A stretch of 64,000 bases of DNA from Fimenecus sp963590415 (GTDB taxonomy: Bacteria > Bacillota > Clostridia > Oscillospirales > Acutalibacteraceae). The stretch spans positions 19,410-83,409 of the forward strand of contig CAVAPB010000009.1 of NCBI GenBank assembly GCA_963590415.1. Direction: 5' to 3'. Below, piece by piece: positions 42,553 to 49,590 of this stretch. Under the pieces are notes generated by a model. That model was not told where the DNA came from and searched no databases. It saw only the letters and a program-made list of their open reading frames with translations. Position 1 is the stretch's first letter. The number at the start of each line of letters is the position of its first letter. The translations under genes were made by a program, and so were the position numbers.

Positions 42553-43317
42553 TTATCTCCATGTGAATGCCGCAATTTCGGGCGGTAAAACCTGAGTGAG
42601 CAATACCGCAATTCCCATTGCGCCGAACATTGCTATCGGCAGAACAAAGGGCTCAAGCTTTTTGAGGTCCTTTTTTCTGCAAAGGTAATCGAGAGCTATT
42701 GTGAATATCATTGCCGAAAGAAGCGTTGCCACCGACATAACGCCCGCCGACGGTCCGTCCGAGGGAACGCCAGCGATAGCCCTTGAAATAAACGCCGCGA
42801 TTATACCGATAAACGCCGCAGCGCCGAGTATATCGCCAAGTCTGCCTGCGCTCGCACTTTTCTGCGTAACCTTACCCATCGCCTTATGTATTCTTTTGCA
42901 GAGTATCGGCAAAAGAATAAGCGGGAAGCACGAGCCTATTGTCATAGTCCACGCAATAGTCGAAAATTGCGTAACATCCGTTACCTCGTTCGACACGGAC
43001 GAGCCGAGAACATTCAGCGCCGCCTCTGCCGCAACCGTTTCATAGGCGAGGTTTCCGATAACCGAAAGCCTTATCCACGGCAGTACAATTCCGAGTGCCG
43101 AAGCGAGAGCCAACACCGTTGCAAGAATGGATATTGCCGGAGCAATGGTGAAAAGCATACTCGAAATCATCGTCTGTTTGAGTTTTTCCGTATCGACGCC
43201 TATCTCCTTTGCACGCTTCCACGACTTTACGATAAAGAACACGGACTGTACAATTACAAAAAGAACCACAAAGCCTGCCAGCGCATACATAAGCGGACTT
43301 GTCTTAAAATCTCCCAT
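42553..43317 (-). CDS. DUF5058-like multi-pass membrane protein
   Basis: A 254-residue protein with about six to seven membrane segments. KSWKRAKEIGVDTEKLKQTMISSMLFTIAPAISILATVLAL and the following GIVLPWIRLSVIGNLAYE match what I recall of DUF5058, a Firmicutes family of presumed transporters. A second conserved-looking stretch is FPLILLPILCKRIHKAMGK. GGAGGG precedes ATG 43317; the frame is open upstream but without a ribosome site. It lies in a unit alpha/beta hydrolase - this gene - membrane partner, so the hydrolase product or substrate may be what is transported (inference). Confidence 0.7.
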   Translation of the reverse strand: MGDFKTSPLMYALAGFVVLFVIVQSVFFIVKSWKRAKEIGVDTEKLKQTMISSMLFTIAPAISILATVLALASALGIVLPWIRLSVIGNLAYETVAAEAALNVLGSSVSNEVTDVTQFSTIAWTMTIGSCFPLILLPILCKRIHKAMGKVTQKSASAGRLGDILGAAAFIGIIAAFISRAIAGVPSDGPSAGVMSVATLLSAMIFTIALDYLCRKKDLKKLEPFVLPIAMFGAMGIAVLLTQVLPPEIAAFTWR

Positions 43318-43381
43318 TTTATTCCCTCCGTTTATTAAAATAAATACGGCAGTTGCGGAACAGCCTGCCGATAATGCCCCG

Positions 43382-44320
43382 TTATTCCTTTGAAATAGCC
43401 TTATCCATCCAACCGATAACATCGGACATAACCTCATCGCGGTTGAGCTCATTGAGAAGCTCGTGCCTTGCCTCAGGATAAAGCTTCATAATAACATTCT
43501 GGTGACCTGTCTTTTTAAGGTCGGCAAACACCTGCTTTACACCCTTGCCGTACTCACCGACGGGGTCATTTTCGCCCGAAATGAGCAAAATCGGCAGTTC
43601 AGTGGGAACTGTCTTGTACCAAAGCTTAGCCGACACCTGTTTGAGTGCGGTAAACAGCGTTTCAAAGCCGTTGGTTGTAAAGCAAAAGCCGCAGCGGTCA
43701 TCGGCTATATACCTGTCAACCTCCTTTTGGTCTCTCGAAAGCCAATCAAATCCGGTTCTCTTTTCCGTTTTCTTATTATATGTACCGAAAGCAATGGAAT
43801 TGAGCATACCCGAACGGTGAAGCTTGCCCTTTGTTTTTTCAAGCTGCTTTGCAAGCGCAATTCCCATACCCGCCGCAGGATTTGTGCCGCTTGTTCCGCA
43901 TATGACCGCACCGTCAATCGAATGACCGTACTTTGCAATATACGCCCTTGCCATAAACGAGCCCATACTGTGCCCGAAAATGATAAACGGCAGGTCCGGA
44001 TATTCATGCCGTGCAATGTCCGTGAGCTGCTTCAAGTCCTCAACAACGCTTTCAACGCCGTTGTCGCCGAAAAAGCCGAGCTCGTCATCGTTGGCAACAG
44101 ATTTGCCGTGCCCGAGATGGTCGCTGATATACACCGCGTAGCCGTGCTTGCAGAGCTCCATGGCAAAGCGGGCGTATCTGTTTGAATGCTCAGCCATACC
44201 GTGAGAAATCTGCACAATTCCCTTTACGGCGGAAAAGTCGGCAGGTGCCGCACTCTGTGCGTAAATGTCGCAAAGTCCCGACGCCGACGGAAATGTAAAT
44301 TCATTAGCGGTAAATTCCAC
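43382..44320 (-). CDS. Alpha/beta hydrolase, monoacylglycerol lipase/lysophospholipase-like
   Basis: A 312-residue serine hydrolase of the Hydrolase_4 type. It has the oxyanion region VQISHGMAEHSNRYARFA, DHLGHGKS, the nucleophile elbow FGHSMGSFMAR (about residue 115), the acid in SGENDPVGEYGKG and the catalytic His in EARHELLNE near the C terminus. No signal peptide, so cytoplasmic. I place the start at GTG 44320, with GGAG eight bases upstream, rather than the in-frame GTG 44329, which overlaps that site. Likely substrates are monoacylglycerols or other lipid esters. Confidence 0.9.
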   Translation of the reverse strand: MEFTANEFTFPSASGLCDIYAQSAAPADFSAVKGIVQISHGMAEHSNRYARFAMELCKHGYAVYISDHLGHGKSVANDDELGFFGDNGVESVVEDLKQLTDIARHEYPDLPFIIFGHSMGSFMARAYIAKYGHSIDGAVICGTSGTNPAAGMGIALAKQLEKTKGKLHRSGMLNSIAFGTYNKKTEKRTGFDWLSRDQKEVDRYIADDRCGFCFTTNGFETLFTALKQVSAKLWYKTVPTELPILLISGENDPVGEYGKGVKQVFADLKKTGHQNVIMKLYPEARHELLNELNRDEVMSDVIGWMDKAISKE

Positions 44321-44486
44321 TTTAGTCACTCCGTTTCAATGCGCCGCAATGCGTAAAGCGGCATACGGCACAAGAAAAATATTTAATAGTATATCACATC
44401 GTAGTGCGAAATGTAACATTTTCGGCTAATGTTTGTATCGTTTAACAAAATTCACAAGTTGAGATTATACAAACTGCACAACAAAA

Positions 44487-44726
44487 TCAACGCTGTTTGT
44501 CAGGCTTAATCAAAACCGTGTATTTTTCAAATAAAAAGTCGTTTATCACATCATACATATGCACCGGCTCGACCTCATAACGGTTCATACGGCAAACCAG
44601 CTCGCAAATTTCGCCGTAATCATCCGTTATATCGTATACAACCGTATTTTCCCGAGTTATTATCCCATAGCTTTTCGTACATTCCTCCGACTCTTTTTCA
44701 TTATCGCAAAACACCCCATAAACCAT
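44487..44726 (-). CDS. Small protein, possibly DUF6514
   Basis: A 79-residue acidic protein. SYGIITRENTVVYDITDDYGEICELVCRMNRYEVEPVHMYDVINDFL resembles the DUF6514 family as I recall it (a short Clostridial family of unknown function with conserved YGI, ITDD and VHxxDVI positions). GAGGATG precedes ATG 44726. It stands alone, about 160 bases from its neighbours on either side, so it is probably monocistronic. Confidence 0.65.
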   Translation of the reverse strand: MVYGVFCDNEKESEECTKSYGIITRENTVVYDITDDYGEICELVCRMNRYEVEPVHMYDVINDFLFEKYTVLIKPDKQR

Positions 44727-44801
44727 AATGATACATCCTCAACTTTTGTGTCATTAAGTAACATTGTTACAAATTGTACCATATGATTTCATAAAAATCA
44801 A

Positions 44802-44840
44802 GCAAAAAAAGAAAAACAAGCGAAAATTTCTTCCCGCTTG
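44802..44840 (-). terminator. Terminator of the diguanylate cyclase gene
   Basis: Minus strand CAAGCG/CGCTTG stem with a 12-base loop then TTTTTCTTTTTTTGC, 23 bases after the stop codon. Confidence 0.82.
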
Positions 44841-44862
44841 TCAAATTAAACAATCTTATTCT

Positions 44863-46041
44863 TTATTTTATTATCTCGTTTTCAAAAGAAATGCAGTTCC
44901 TGCCGTGCTCCTTAGCGTTATACAGCTGCGCGTCGACCTCCGTTACGGCGTCTCTGAACATAATCGACGCACCCGTATCCGCATAATACACGCCTATACT
45001 TACCGTAACATTTTCGTTAAAATCAGGACATCCGGAAGAAATTTCAAGCCCCTCAACCGAGCAGCGAAGGTTTTTGAAATATTCCAGCACCTTTTCCTCG
45101 GGCTCTCCCGCAATAATTATTATAAATTCCTCTCCGCCGAAGCGACAGGTAATATCGGTCCTGCGTGGGAAGCACTGCTTTATGCATCCCGCAATTTCCC
45201 GCAGGCACTCGTCTCCCTGCGCATGACCGTACATATCGTTATATCTCTTAAAATAGTCTATATCAAGCATTGCAAAAGCAATCGGTATAGAGTGCGTCTT
45301 GCAGTAGTTCCATATTCCGTCAACCGAGCGCTGCATACCCCTGCGGTTAAGCAGCCCGGTAAGCGGGTCTATCTCCGAAATTCGTTCAAAGCGCTTTGAC
45401 TCAATCGCTCTGTTCATATAAATGCAATATTTGACATATGAGAGAACAAGCCCTATCAAGACCGTTACAAAGCAAAAGATAAACACATTGTATGTGCTTT
45501 TCGATACTGTCAGGACAGCCGTCTGAACCGCCGTAATCAACAGATAATATATAAGCATAGGCTTAGGCTCAAGCATCGCAAAAAGAGTCAGTGAGAACAC
45601 GGTCAGAAAAAAGTGACTTATACTGCCCGACCCCACCGTTTCAAAGCCGCTTATAAGGCTTGCGCAAACGGTATATACGCCCCAATAAAGGTATGTAAAG
45701 TACTCCTTCGTTTTGTCGCTTGCATTGCCGTCCGGAAGAGTTTTTTCAAAAAACACAAAGGTAAAGGCGTTAAACAGCAAAAACACAAGACACGAAATGC
45801 CGATTGCAAGCTTACAGTACGGATTTGACACCGTGATGATATTATAAACAGAGCTTGAAATTTCAAACAGCATTACGATCAGCGAAAACGGTATGATGTT
45901 GACAAAGCTCATTTTTATCCTTTGGCTCTCAACCTCTCTGTAAACGGAGTCAAGCTTAACATCCATTCCCGCCGAAGAAATTTTGAGGATGTTAAAGAAC
46001 CGTTTCATTACAGCTTTTAATTCCCTGTTTACATACTTCAT
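44863..46041 (-). CDS. Membrane-bound diguanylate cyclase (GGDEF)
   Basis: Makes the second messenger c-di-GMP. Of 392 residues, ~45-215 form a six-helix membrane sensor region without a recognisable named domain, followed by a GGDEF domain: IDPLTGLLNRRGMQ, AMLDIDYFKRYNDMYGHAQGDECL, and the active-site CRFGGEEFIIII (GGEEF variant, which is usually active). An RxxD inhibitory site is not evident five residues before GGEEF. The first membrane segment follows a 45-residue cytoplasmic N terminus; the start ATG 46041 has only a weak ribosome site. Confidence 0.94.
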   Translation of the reverse strand: MKYVNRELKAVMKRFFNILKISSAGMDVKLDSVYREVESQRIKMSFVNIIPFSLIVMLFEISSSVYNIITVSNPYCKLAIGISCLVFLLFNAFTFVFFEKTLPDGNASDKTKEYFTYLYWGVYTVCASLISGFETVGSGSISHFFLTVFSLTLFAMLEPKPMLIYYLLITAVQTAVLTVSKSTYNVFIFCFVTVLIGLVLSYVKYCIYMNRAIESKRFERISEIDPLTGLLNRRGMQRSVDGIWNYCKTHSIPIAFAMLDIDYFKRYNDMYGHAQGDECLREIAGCIKQCFPRRTDITCRFGGEEFIIIIAGEPEEKVLEYFKNLRCSVEGLEISSGCPDFNENVTVSIGVYYADTGASIMFRDAVTEVDAQLYNAKEHGRNCISFENEIIK

Positions 46042-46191
46042 TTTTCACAAATACCGCCGTGTCTTTTATTTAGTATATTATACTTGCTCTTACCGATGTT
46101 TTCAACATTTTTTTGTAACACACCGTCAACACTTCCATAAAATGTTAATGAAGTTTTTCAAACTCAATACTTACCACAGGAGGAATTACTT

Positions 46192-47031
46192 ATGTCAGAG
46201 AATAAGGCTTGTTGCAGCAACAATATTCCCGGCAAAATCAGAGAAGCCGTCTGCATTGATACAAACCGTGTTTACGACTCCTGCGCCGACAAGGACTGCC
46301 TTGCCGACCTGCGGGTTTATTTTCCGGACGCGGCACAGAATGTCATCAACAACTGTGTAAATGTAAAACTCAGAAGTGCGGACATAATCAACTGCATTAT
46401 TGATGTGGAAAAAGTGCCGTTCAACAAGGGCTGCTATGCCGTCGATATCACATTTTTCTTCAAGGTTGCCGTTGAAGCATACACATCGGGCAGTCTTGCT
46501 CCCGTTACGGTATACGGTCTTACAACCTTTTCAAAGAAATGCGTTCTCTACGGAAGCGACGGCACGGTAAAGGTATATTCTTCGGAATACACCGCAGACG
46601 CAAACGACGATCAACTCATTTCCACAAATACAAACCCACGCGCAAAGGTACAGGTAGCCGAGCCTATCGCCCTTGACGCAAAGCTCTGCCGTCCGTGTGA
46701 CTGCTGCTGCACACTGAGCAGCTCCAATGTTTCCCTTCCAGGATGCATAAGACGAGCATTTACGGATGAATTCTCCGAGGATCTTTTCAGCCGTCAGCAG
46801 GAAAAAGCGGTTGCCGTAACTCTCGGACTTTTCACAATAGTTCAGCTTGAAAGAGATGTTCAGATGCTCATTCCCGCATACGATTTCTGCATACCCAATA
46901 AGGAATGTAACTGCAACACCGACGACCCGTGCGAAACCTTCAGAAAAATCAAATTCCCCATTGACGAATTCTTCCCGCCGAAGAACGCTTGCAGCAACGA
47001 GTGTAATTGCAGCTGCAACAACGGAGCTTAA
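46192..47031 (+). CDS. Cys-rich conserved Clostridial protein
   Basis: A 279-residue protein without a signal peptide. Central beta-rich sequence: CIDTNRVYDSCADKDCLADLRVYF, then DVEKVPFNKGCYAVDITFFFKVAVEAY and TVYGLTTFSKKCVLYGSDG. Cysteine clusters follow: CRPCDCCC near residue 165, then KECNCNTDDPC and NECNCSCNNGA at the end. I recall similar unnamed proteins in spore-forming Clostridia; a spore-coat or cross-linked structural role would fit the cysteine clusters, but nothing in the sequence proves it. GGAGG lies eight bases before ATG 46192. Confidence 0.75.
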   Translation: MSENKACCSNNIPGKIREAVCIDTNRVYDSCADKDCLADLRVYFPDAAQNVINNCVNVKLRSADIINCIIDVEKVPFNKGCYAVDITFFFKVAVEAYTSGSLAPVTVYGLTTFSKKCVLYGSDGTVKVYSSEYTADANDDQLISTNTNPRAKVQVAEPIALDAKLCRPCDCCCTLSSSNVSLPGCIRRAFTDEFSEDLFSRQQEKAVAVTLGLFTIVQLERDVQMLIPAYDFCIPNKECNCNTDDPCETFRKIKFPIDEFFPPKNACSNECNCSCNNGA

Positions 47032-47039
47032 AACCGAAG

Positions 47040-47063
47040 CCGTCGAGCAATCGACGGTTTTTT
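47040..47063 (+). terminator. Terminator of the Cys-rich protein gene
   Basis: CCGTCGA/TCGACGG stem with GCAA tetraloop, then TTTTTT. Confidence 0.92.
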
Positions 47064-47075
47064 GTTTGATGTTTA

Positions 47076-47104
47076 TTGACACTACACGCCTAAAAAGGTA
47101 TTAT
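47076..47104 (+). promoter_or_regulatory. Promoter of the leader RNA-HAD gene transcript
   Basis: TTGACA (47076-47081), 17-base spacer, TATTAT (47099-47104). It gives a leader of about 175 bases before the coding start. Confidence 0.85.
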
Positions 47105-47107
47105 ACT

Positions 47108-47284
47108 ATGTACGGAGGCGATAGTGTGAAAAATCACACTATCGTAATTATAGTGCCCTCAAAATTTGCCTTTGGCATAATTTTGAGATGGTTAAAATCA
47201 CCACTTACGCCTGTCCGGGCAATGTAGGTTAATCAGGTGATTTTCAGTAAACTTTTTATTGCCCGAAAGGCTATGGTGATTAAC
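47108..47284 (+). ncRNA. Structured leader RNA, copy 1 (unrecognised class)
   Basis: The long leader of the HAD gene. It contains a 10-bp hairpin (about 47118-47144, CGATAGTGTG/CACACTATCG), hairpin P1 (47158-47187, 13 bp, one bulge) and a switching region 47194-47282. There AAAATCACC (47194-47202) can pair with GGTGATTTT (47236-47244) or with the ribosome site GGTGATT (47275-47281). A third helix pairs GCCT and CGGGCAAT (47209-47223) with ATTGCCCG and AGGC (47258-47271). From 47177 on it is about 80% identical to the reverse complement of 63891-64000, with compensatory changes in the helix. I do not recognise it as a known riboswitch. Confidence 0.75.
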
Positions 47285-47884
47285 ATGACAGTATATGATT
47301 TTGACAACACAATATACGACGGAGAAAGCGGCTTTGACTTCTTTTTGTACTACCTTAAAAAGTACCCAAAGGAAATCGCAAAATACACACCTAAGTTCGC
47401 AGAAGCTTTTTTTAAGTACAAAACGGGCAAGCTTTCAATTTCCGATGTCATAAGCGACTACGGATATATACTTAAAGAGTGCTGCGCCAAATTCGACAAT
47501 ATCGAGGAAGAAATAAACAGCTTTTGGGACGAGCACGAAAACAAGATAAAAAGCTTTTATGACAAAATCCGAAAGGACGATGATGTTATACTCTCCGCCT
47601 GCCCTGTCGTGATACTCAGGGAGATATGCCGAAGAATAGGTATTAAAAACTATATCGGCACAGAGGTCGACATCAAAACGGGCGAAATTCAAAAAATATG
47701 CTACCGTGAAAACAAGATAAAGATGTTCAAGGAAGCTTACGGCGACATTGAAATCGACGAATTTTACACCGACTCAATTAACGACAAGCCCTTTATGGAC
47801 ATTGCAAAGGATGTGTACTTCGTAACGGGCGACAGAATAGAAAAGCTCAAAACAAACGGTGTTTATCTGAGAGAGTTAAAGTAA
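47285..47884 (+). CDS. HAD-superfamily (IB) phosphatase
   Basis: A 199-residue HAD phosphatase of the SerB-like IB group. Motif I is YDFDNTIYDGESG (nucleophile Asp5, acid/base Asp7), a helical cap covers residues ~15-85, motif II is VILSACP (about 99), and motif III/IV is the YRENKIKMFKEAY lysine region with FYTDSINDKPFMDIA. The VTGDRI near the C terminus is also typical. The start is ATG 47285 with GGTGATT as ribosome site; ATG 47273 in the same frame lies within the conserved leader. Small phosphomonoesters (lipid or sugar phosphates) are likely substrates. Translation is probably governed by the leader. Confidence 0.9.
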   Translation: MTVYDFDNTIYDGESGFDFFLYYLKKYPKEIAKYTPKFAEAFFKYKTGKLSISDVISDYGYILKECCAKFDNIEEEINSFWDEHENKIKSFYDKIRKDDDVILSACPVVILREICRRIGIKNYIGTEVDIKTGEIQKICYRENKIKMFKEAYGDIEIDEFYTDSINDKPFMDIAKDVYFVTGDRIEKLKTNGVYLRELK

Positions 47885-47894
47885 TCTGTATCTT

Positions 47895-47926
47895 AAAGGG
47901 GATAGGCTGAGCCTATCCCCTTTTGC
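47895..47926. terminator. Bidirectional terminator
   Basis: AAAGGGGATAGGC/GCCTATCCCCTTT with a TGA loop and T-run on both strands, between the convergent HAD and radical SAM genes. Confidence 0.93.
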
Positions 47927-47928
47927 TT

Positions 47929-49035
47929 TTAATACTGTGAAAGCCTGAAAAGAGTGCCGAGAGAATGTTCAAAAAACATCCTGTAGCTCTCGCAAAATCG
48001 ATTTTTCCCGGGCGCTCCGTTTTCTCCGAGCGGCTCGCAGTACCGCTTGCAGCCGTTGCGGCAAATCGGGAAATACTCGCAACAGCTGCATTCCTCGGGC
48101 TTTTCCCTTGAGCGTTCGACAAAGCCCGTTTCCTCACGCCGTCTGTCGAAATCCTCAAAGGTATTTTCGTTGACATTTCCGAGCTTTAATTCGTCAAGCA
48201 CATAGAAATCGCACGGATAAACGCTGCCGTCAGCCTCAACAACATACTGGAACGAGCACACGCCCGAAAATCCGCAGCTCTCGGGCGGCATACCACGAAG
48301 CATCATAACATAATTTTCAAACTGCCTTATGCTCACAGGGTCGTTTGAGCGTATATCCCGAACCCATAAATCAAAAATAACGTTCAAAAACCTGCCGTAT
48401 CGCTCGGGAGTGAGAGTGAAGTCAAATTTTTCATTCGGTGCGTCGATGGGATTAAGGCAGGGAATAAACTGCAAATACCTGTACCCGCGCTTTTTGTATT
48501 CGTTATAAACCGCCTGTCCCGAGCGTGCAACCGTATTTGTAACCACGGTCAGTATGTTAAAATCAACTCCGTGCTTTTCAAGCGTTTTTGCCGCTTCGGT
48601 TACCCTTGTAAATGTGCCCTTGCCCGAAGCGTCCACACGGCAGAGGTCATGAAGCTCCTTTGTTGCGTCAAGCGACAGCCCCACAAGGAAGCCGTGCTTT
48701 TTGAAGAAGTCCGCCCATTCGTCGTTTACAACATAACCGTTTGTCTGTATCGCATAGTTTATTTTAAGCGAATTTTTGTTGTGCTTTTTTACGCAGTCAA
48801 CAAAGGACCTGTAAAAATCAAGTCCGATAAGCGTCGGCTCTCCGCCCTGAAACATAAAGGTAATTTCCCTTTCGGCAAACGAAAACGCCTTTTTGATTAA
48901 ATTTTCGGCAGTTTCCGAATTCATAAAGCCGAGCTTTTCGCAGTGCTTTTGCGCTATATCCTCATAGAAGCAATATTTACAGCGCATATTACAGTTGTCG
49001 GACGACGGCTTAATCAGCATACACAAGCTTTTCAT
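47929..49035 (-). CDS. Radical SAM/SPASM enzyme, anaerobic sulfatase-maturase-like
   Basis: A 368-residue radical SAM protein of the anSME group, which oxidises a Cys or Ser to formylglycine in sulfatases. The SAM-cluster motif is CNMRCKYCFYED (Cys15/19/22), followed by FMFQGGEPTLIGLDFY, IQTNG and VGLSLDATKELHD. The C-terminal SPASM region has CGFSGVCSFQYVVEADGSVYPCDFY and CSCCEYFPICRNGCKRYC, supplying cysteines for two auxiliary clusters. Length fits anSME (about 370). No sulfatase is encoded in this window, so the substrate could be a distant sulfatase or another protein. Ribosome site GGTGA precedes ATG 49035. Confidence 0.92.
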   Translation of the reverse strand: MKSLCMLIKPSSDNCNMRCKYCFYEDIAQKHCEKLGFMNSETAENLIKKAFSFAEREITFMFQGGEPTLIGLDFYRSFVDCVKKHNKNSLKINYAIQTNGYVVNDEWADFFKKHGFLVGLSLDATKELHDLCRVDASGKGTFTRVTEAAKTLEKHGVDFNILTVVTNTVARSGQAVYNEYKKRGYRYLQFIPCLNPIDAPNEKFDFTLTPERYGRFLNVIFDLWVRDIRSNDPVSIRQFENYVMMLRGMPPESCGFSGVCSFQYVVEADGSVYPCDFYVLDELKLGNVNENTFEDFDRRREETGFVERSREKPEECSCCEYFPICRNGCKRYCEPLGENGAPGKNRFCESYRMFFEHSLGTLFRLSQY

Positions 49036-49163
49036 ATAATCACCGAATAGATTTTACCATATTATCGTCTGCGTTTCCACTGTGAGTTTTGTGATTCCGT
49101 CATAATTGTGTTGAAACTCTTTACAATTTGTGCTATTATTTATCTATAAGTGAGGTGTCTCAA

Positions 49164-49529
49164 ATGCGACTTCAGGAATCGGGAGAAATGTATCTAGAAA
49201 CAATACTTATACTTTCCAAAAAGAGCAGCAGCGTGCGCTCTATAGATATAAGCGAATATATGTCTTTTTCAAAGCCGAGCGTCAGCAGAGCGGTGAATCT
49301 GCTTAAAGACGGAGGCTATATTCTCATCTCCAAGGATGGCTACATAACCCTTACTGCGTCCGGCCGTGAAATTGCTGAAAAGATATATGAACGCCATACA
49401 ATCCTTTCAAAGTGCCTTGTCGACCTCGGCGTAAATCCCGAAACGGCGGCTGAGGACGCTTGCAAAATTGAGCACGATATTTCGGACGAGACCTTCTCGG
49501 CGATAAAGAAATATATTGCGGAGCACTGA
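49164..49529 (+). CDS. DtxR/MntR-type winged-helix regulator
   Basis: A 121-residue regulator. LQESGEMYLETILILSKKSSSVRSIDISEYMSFSKPSVSRAVNLLKDGGYILISKDGYITLTASGREIAEKIYERH matches the DNA-binding domain of metal-dependent DtxR-family repressors. The shorter C-terminal part (DLGVNPETAAEDACKIEHDISDETFSAIKKYI) has the dimerisation helices with Glu/His positions able to bind metal. There is no SH3-like third domain, as in MntR. GAGGTG lies six bases before ATG 49164; the frame is open further upstream through the promoter. It may respond to Mn2+ or Fe2+. Confidence 0.88.
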   Translation: MRLQESGEMYLETILILSKKSSSVRSIDISEYMSFSKPSVSRAVNLLKDGGYILISKDGYITLTASGREIAEKIYERHTILSKCLVDLGVNPETAAEDACKIEHDISDETFSAIKKYIAEH

Positions 49530-49544
49530 TTTGCAAATATTATC

Positions 49545-49578
49545 AGGACCTGTTCAGTCGGCTGAGCAGGTCCTTTTT
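49545..49578. terminator. Bidirectional terminator
   Basis: AGGACCTG...CAGGTCCT with inner TCAG/CTGA pairs and a TTTTTAT tail, between the convergent regulator and uxaA. Confidence 0.88.
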
Positions 49579-49590
49579 ATATACCGTTAT

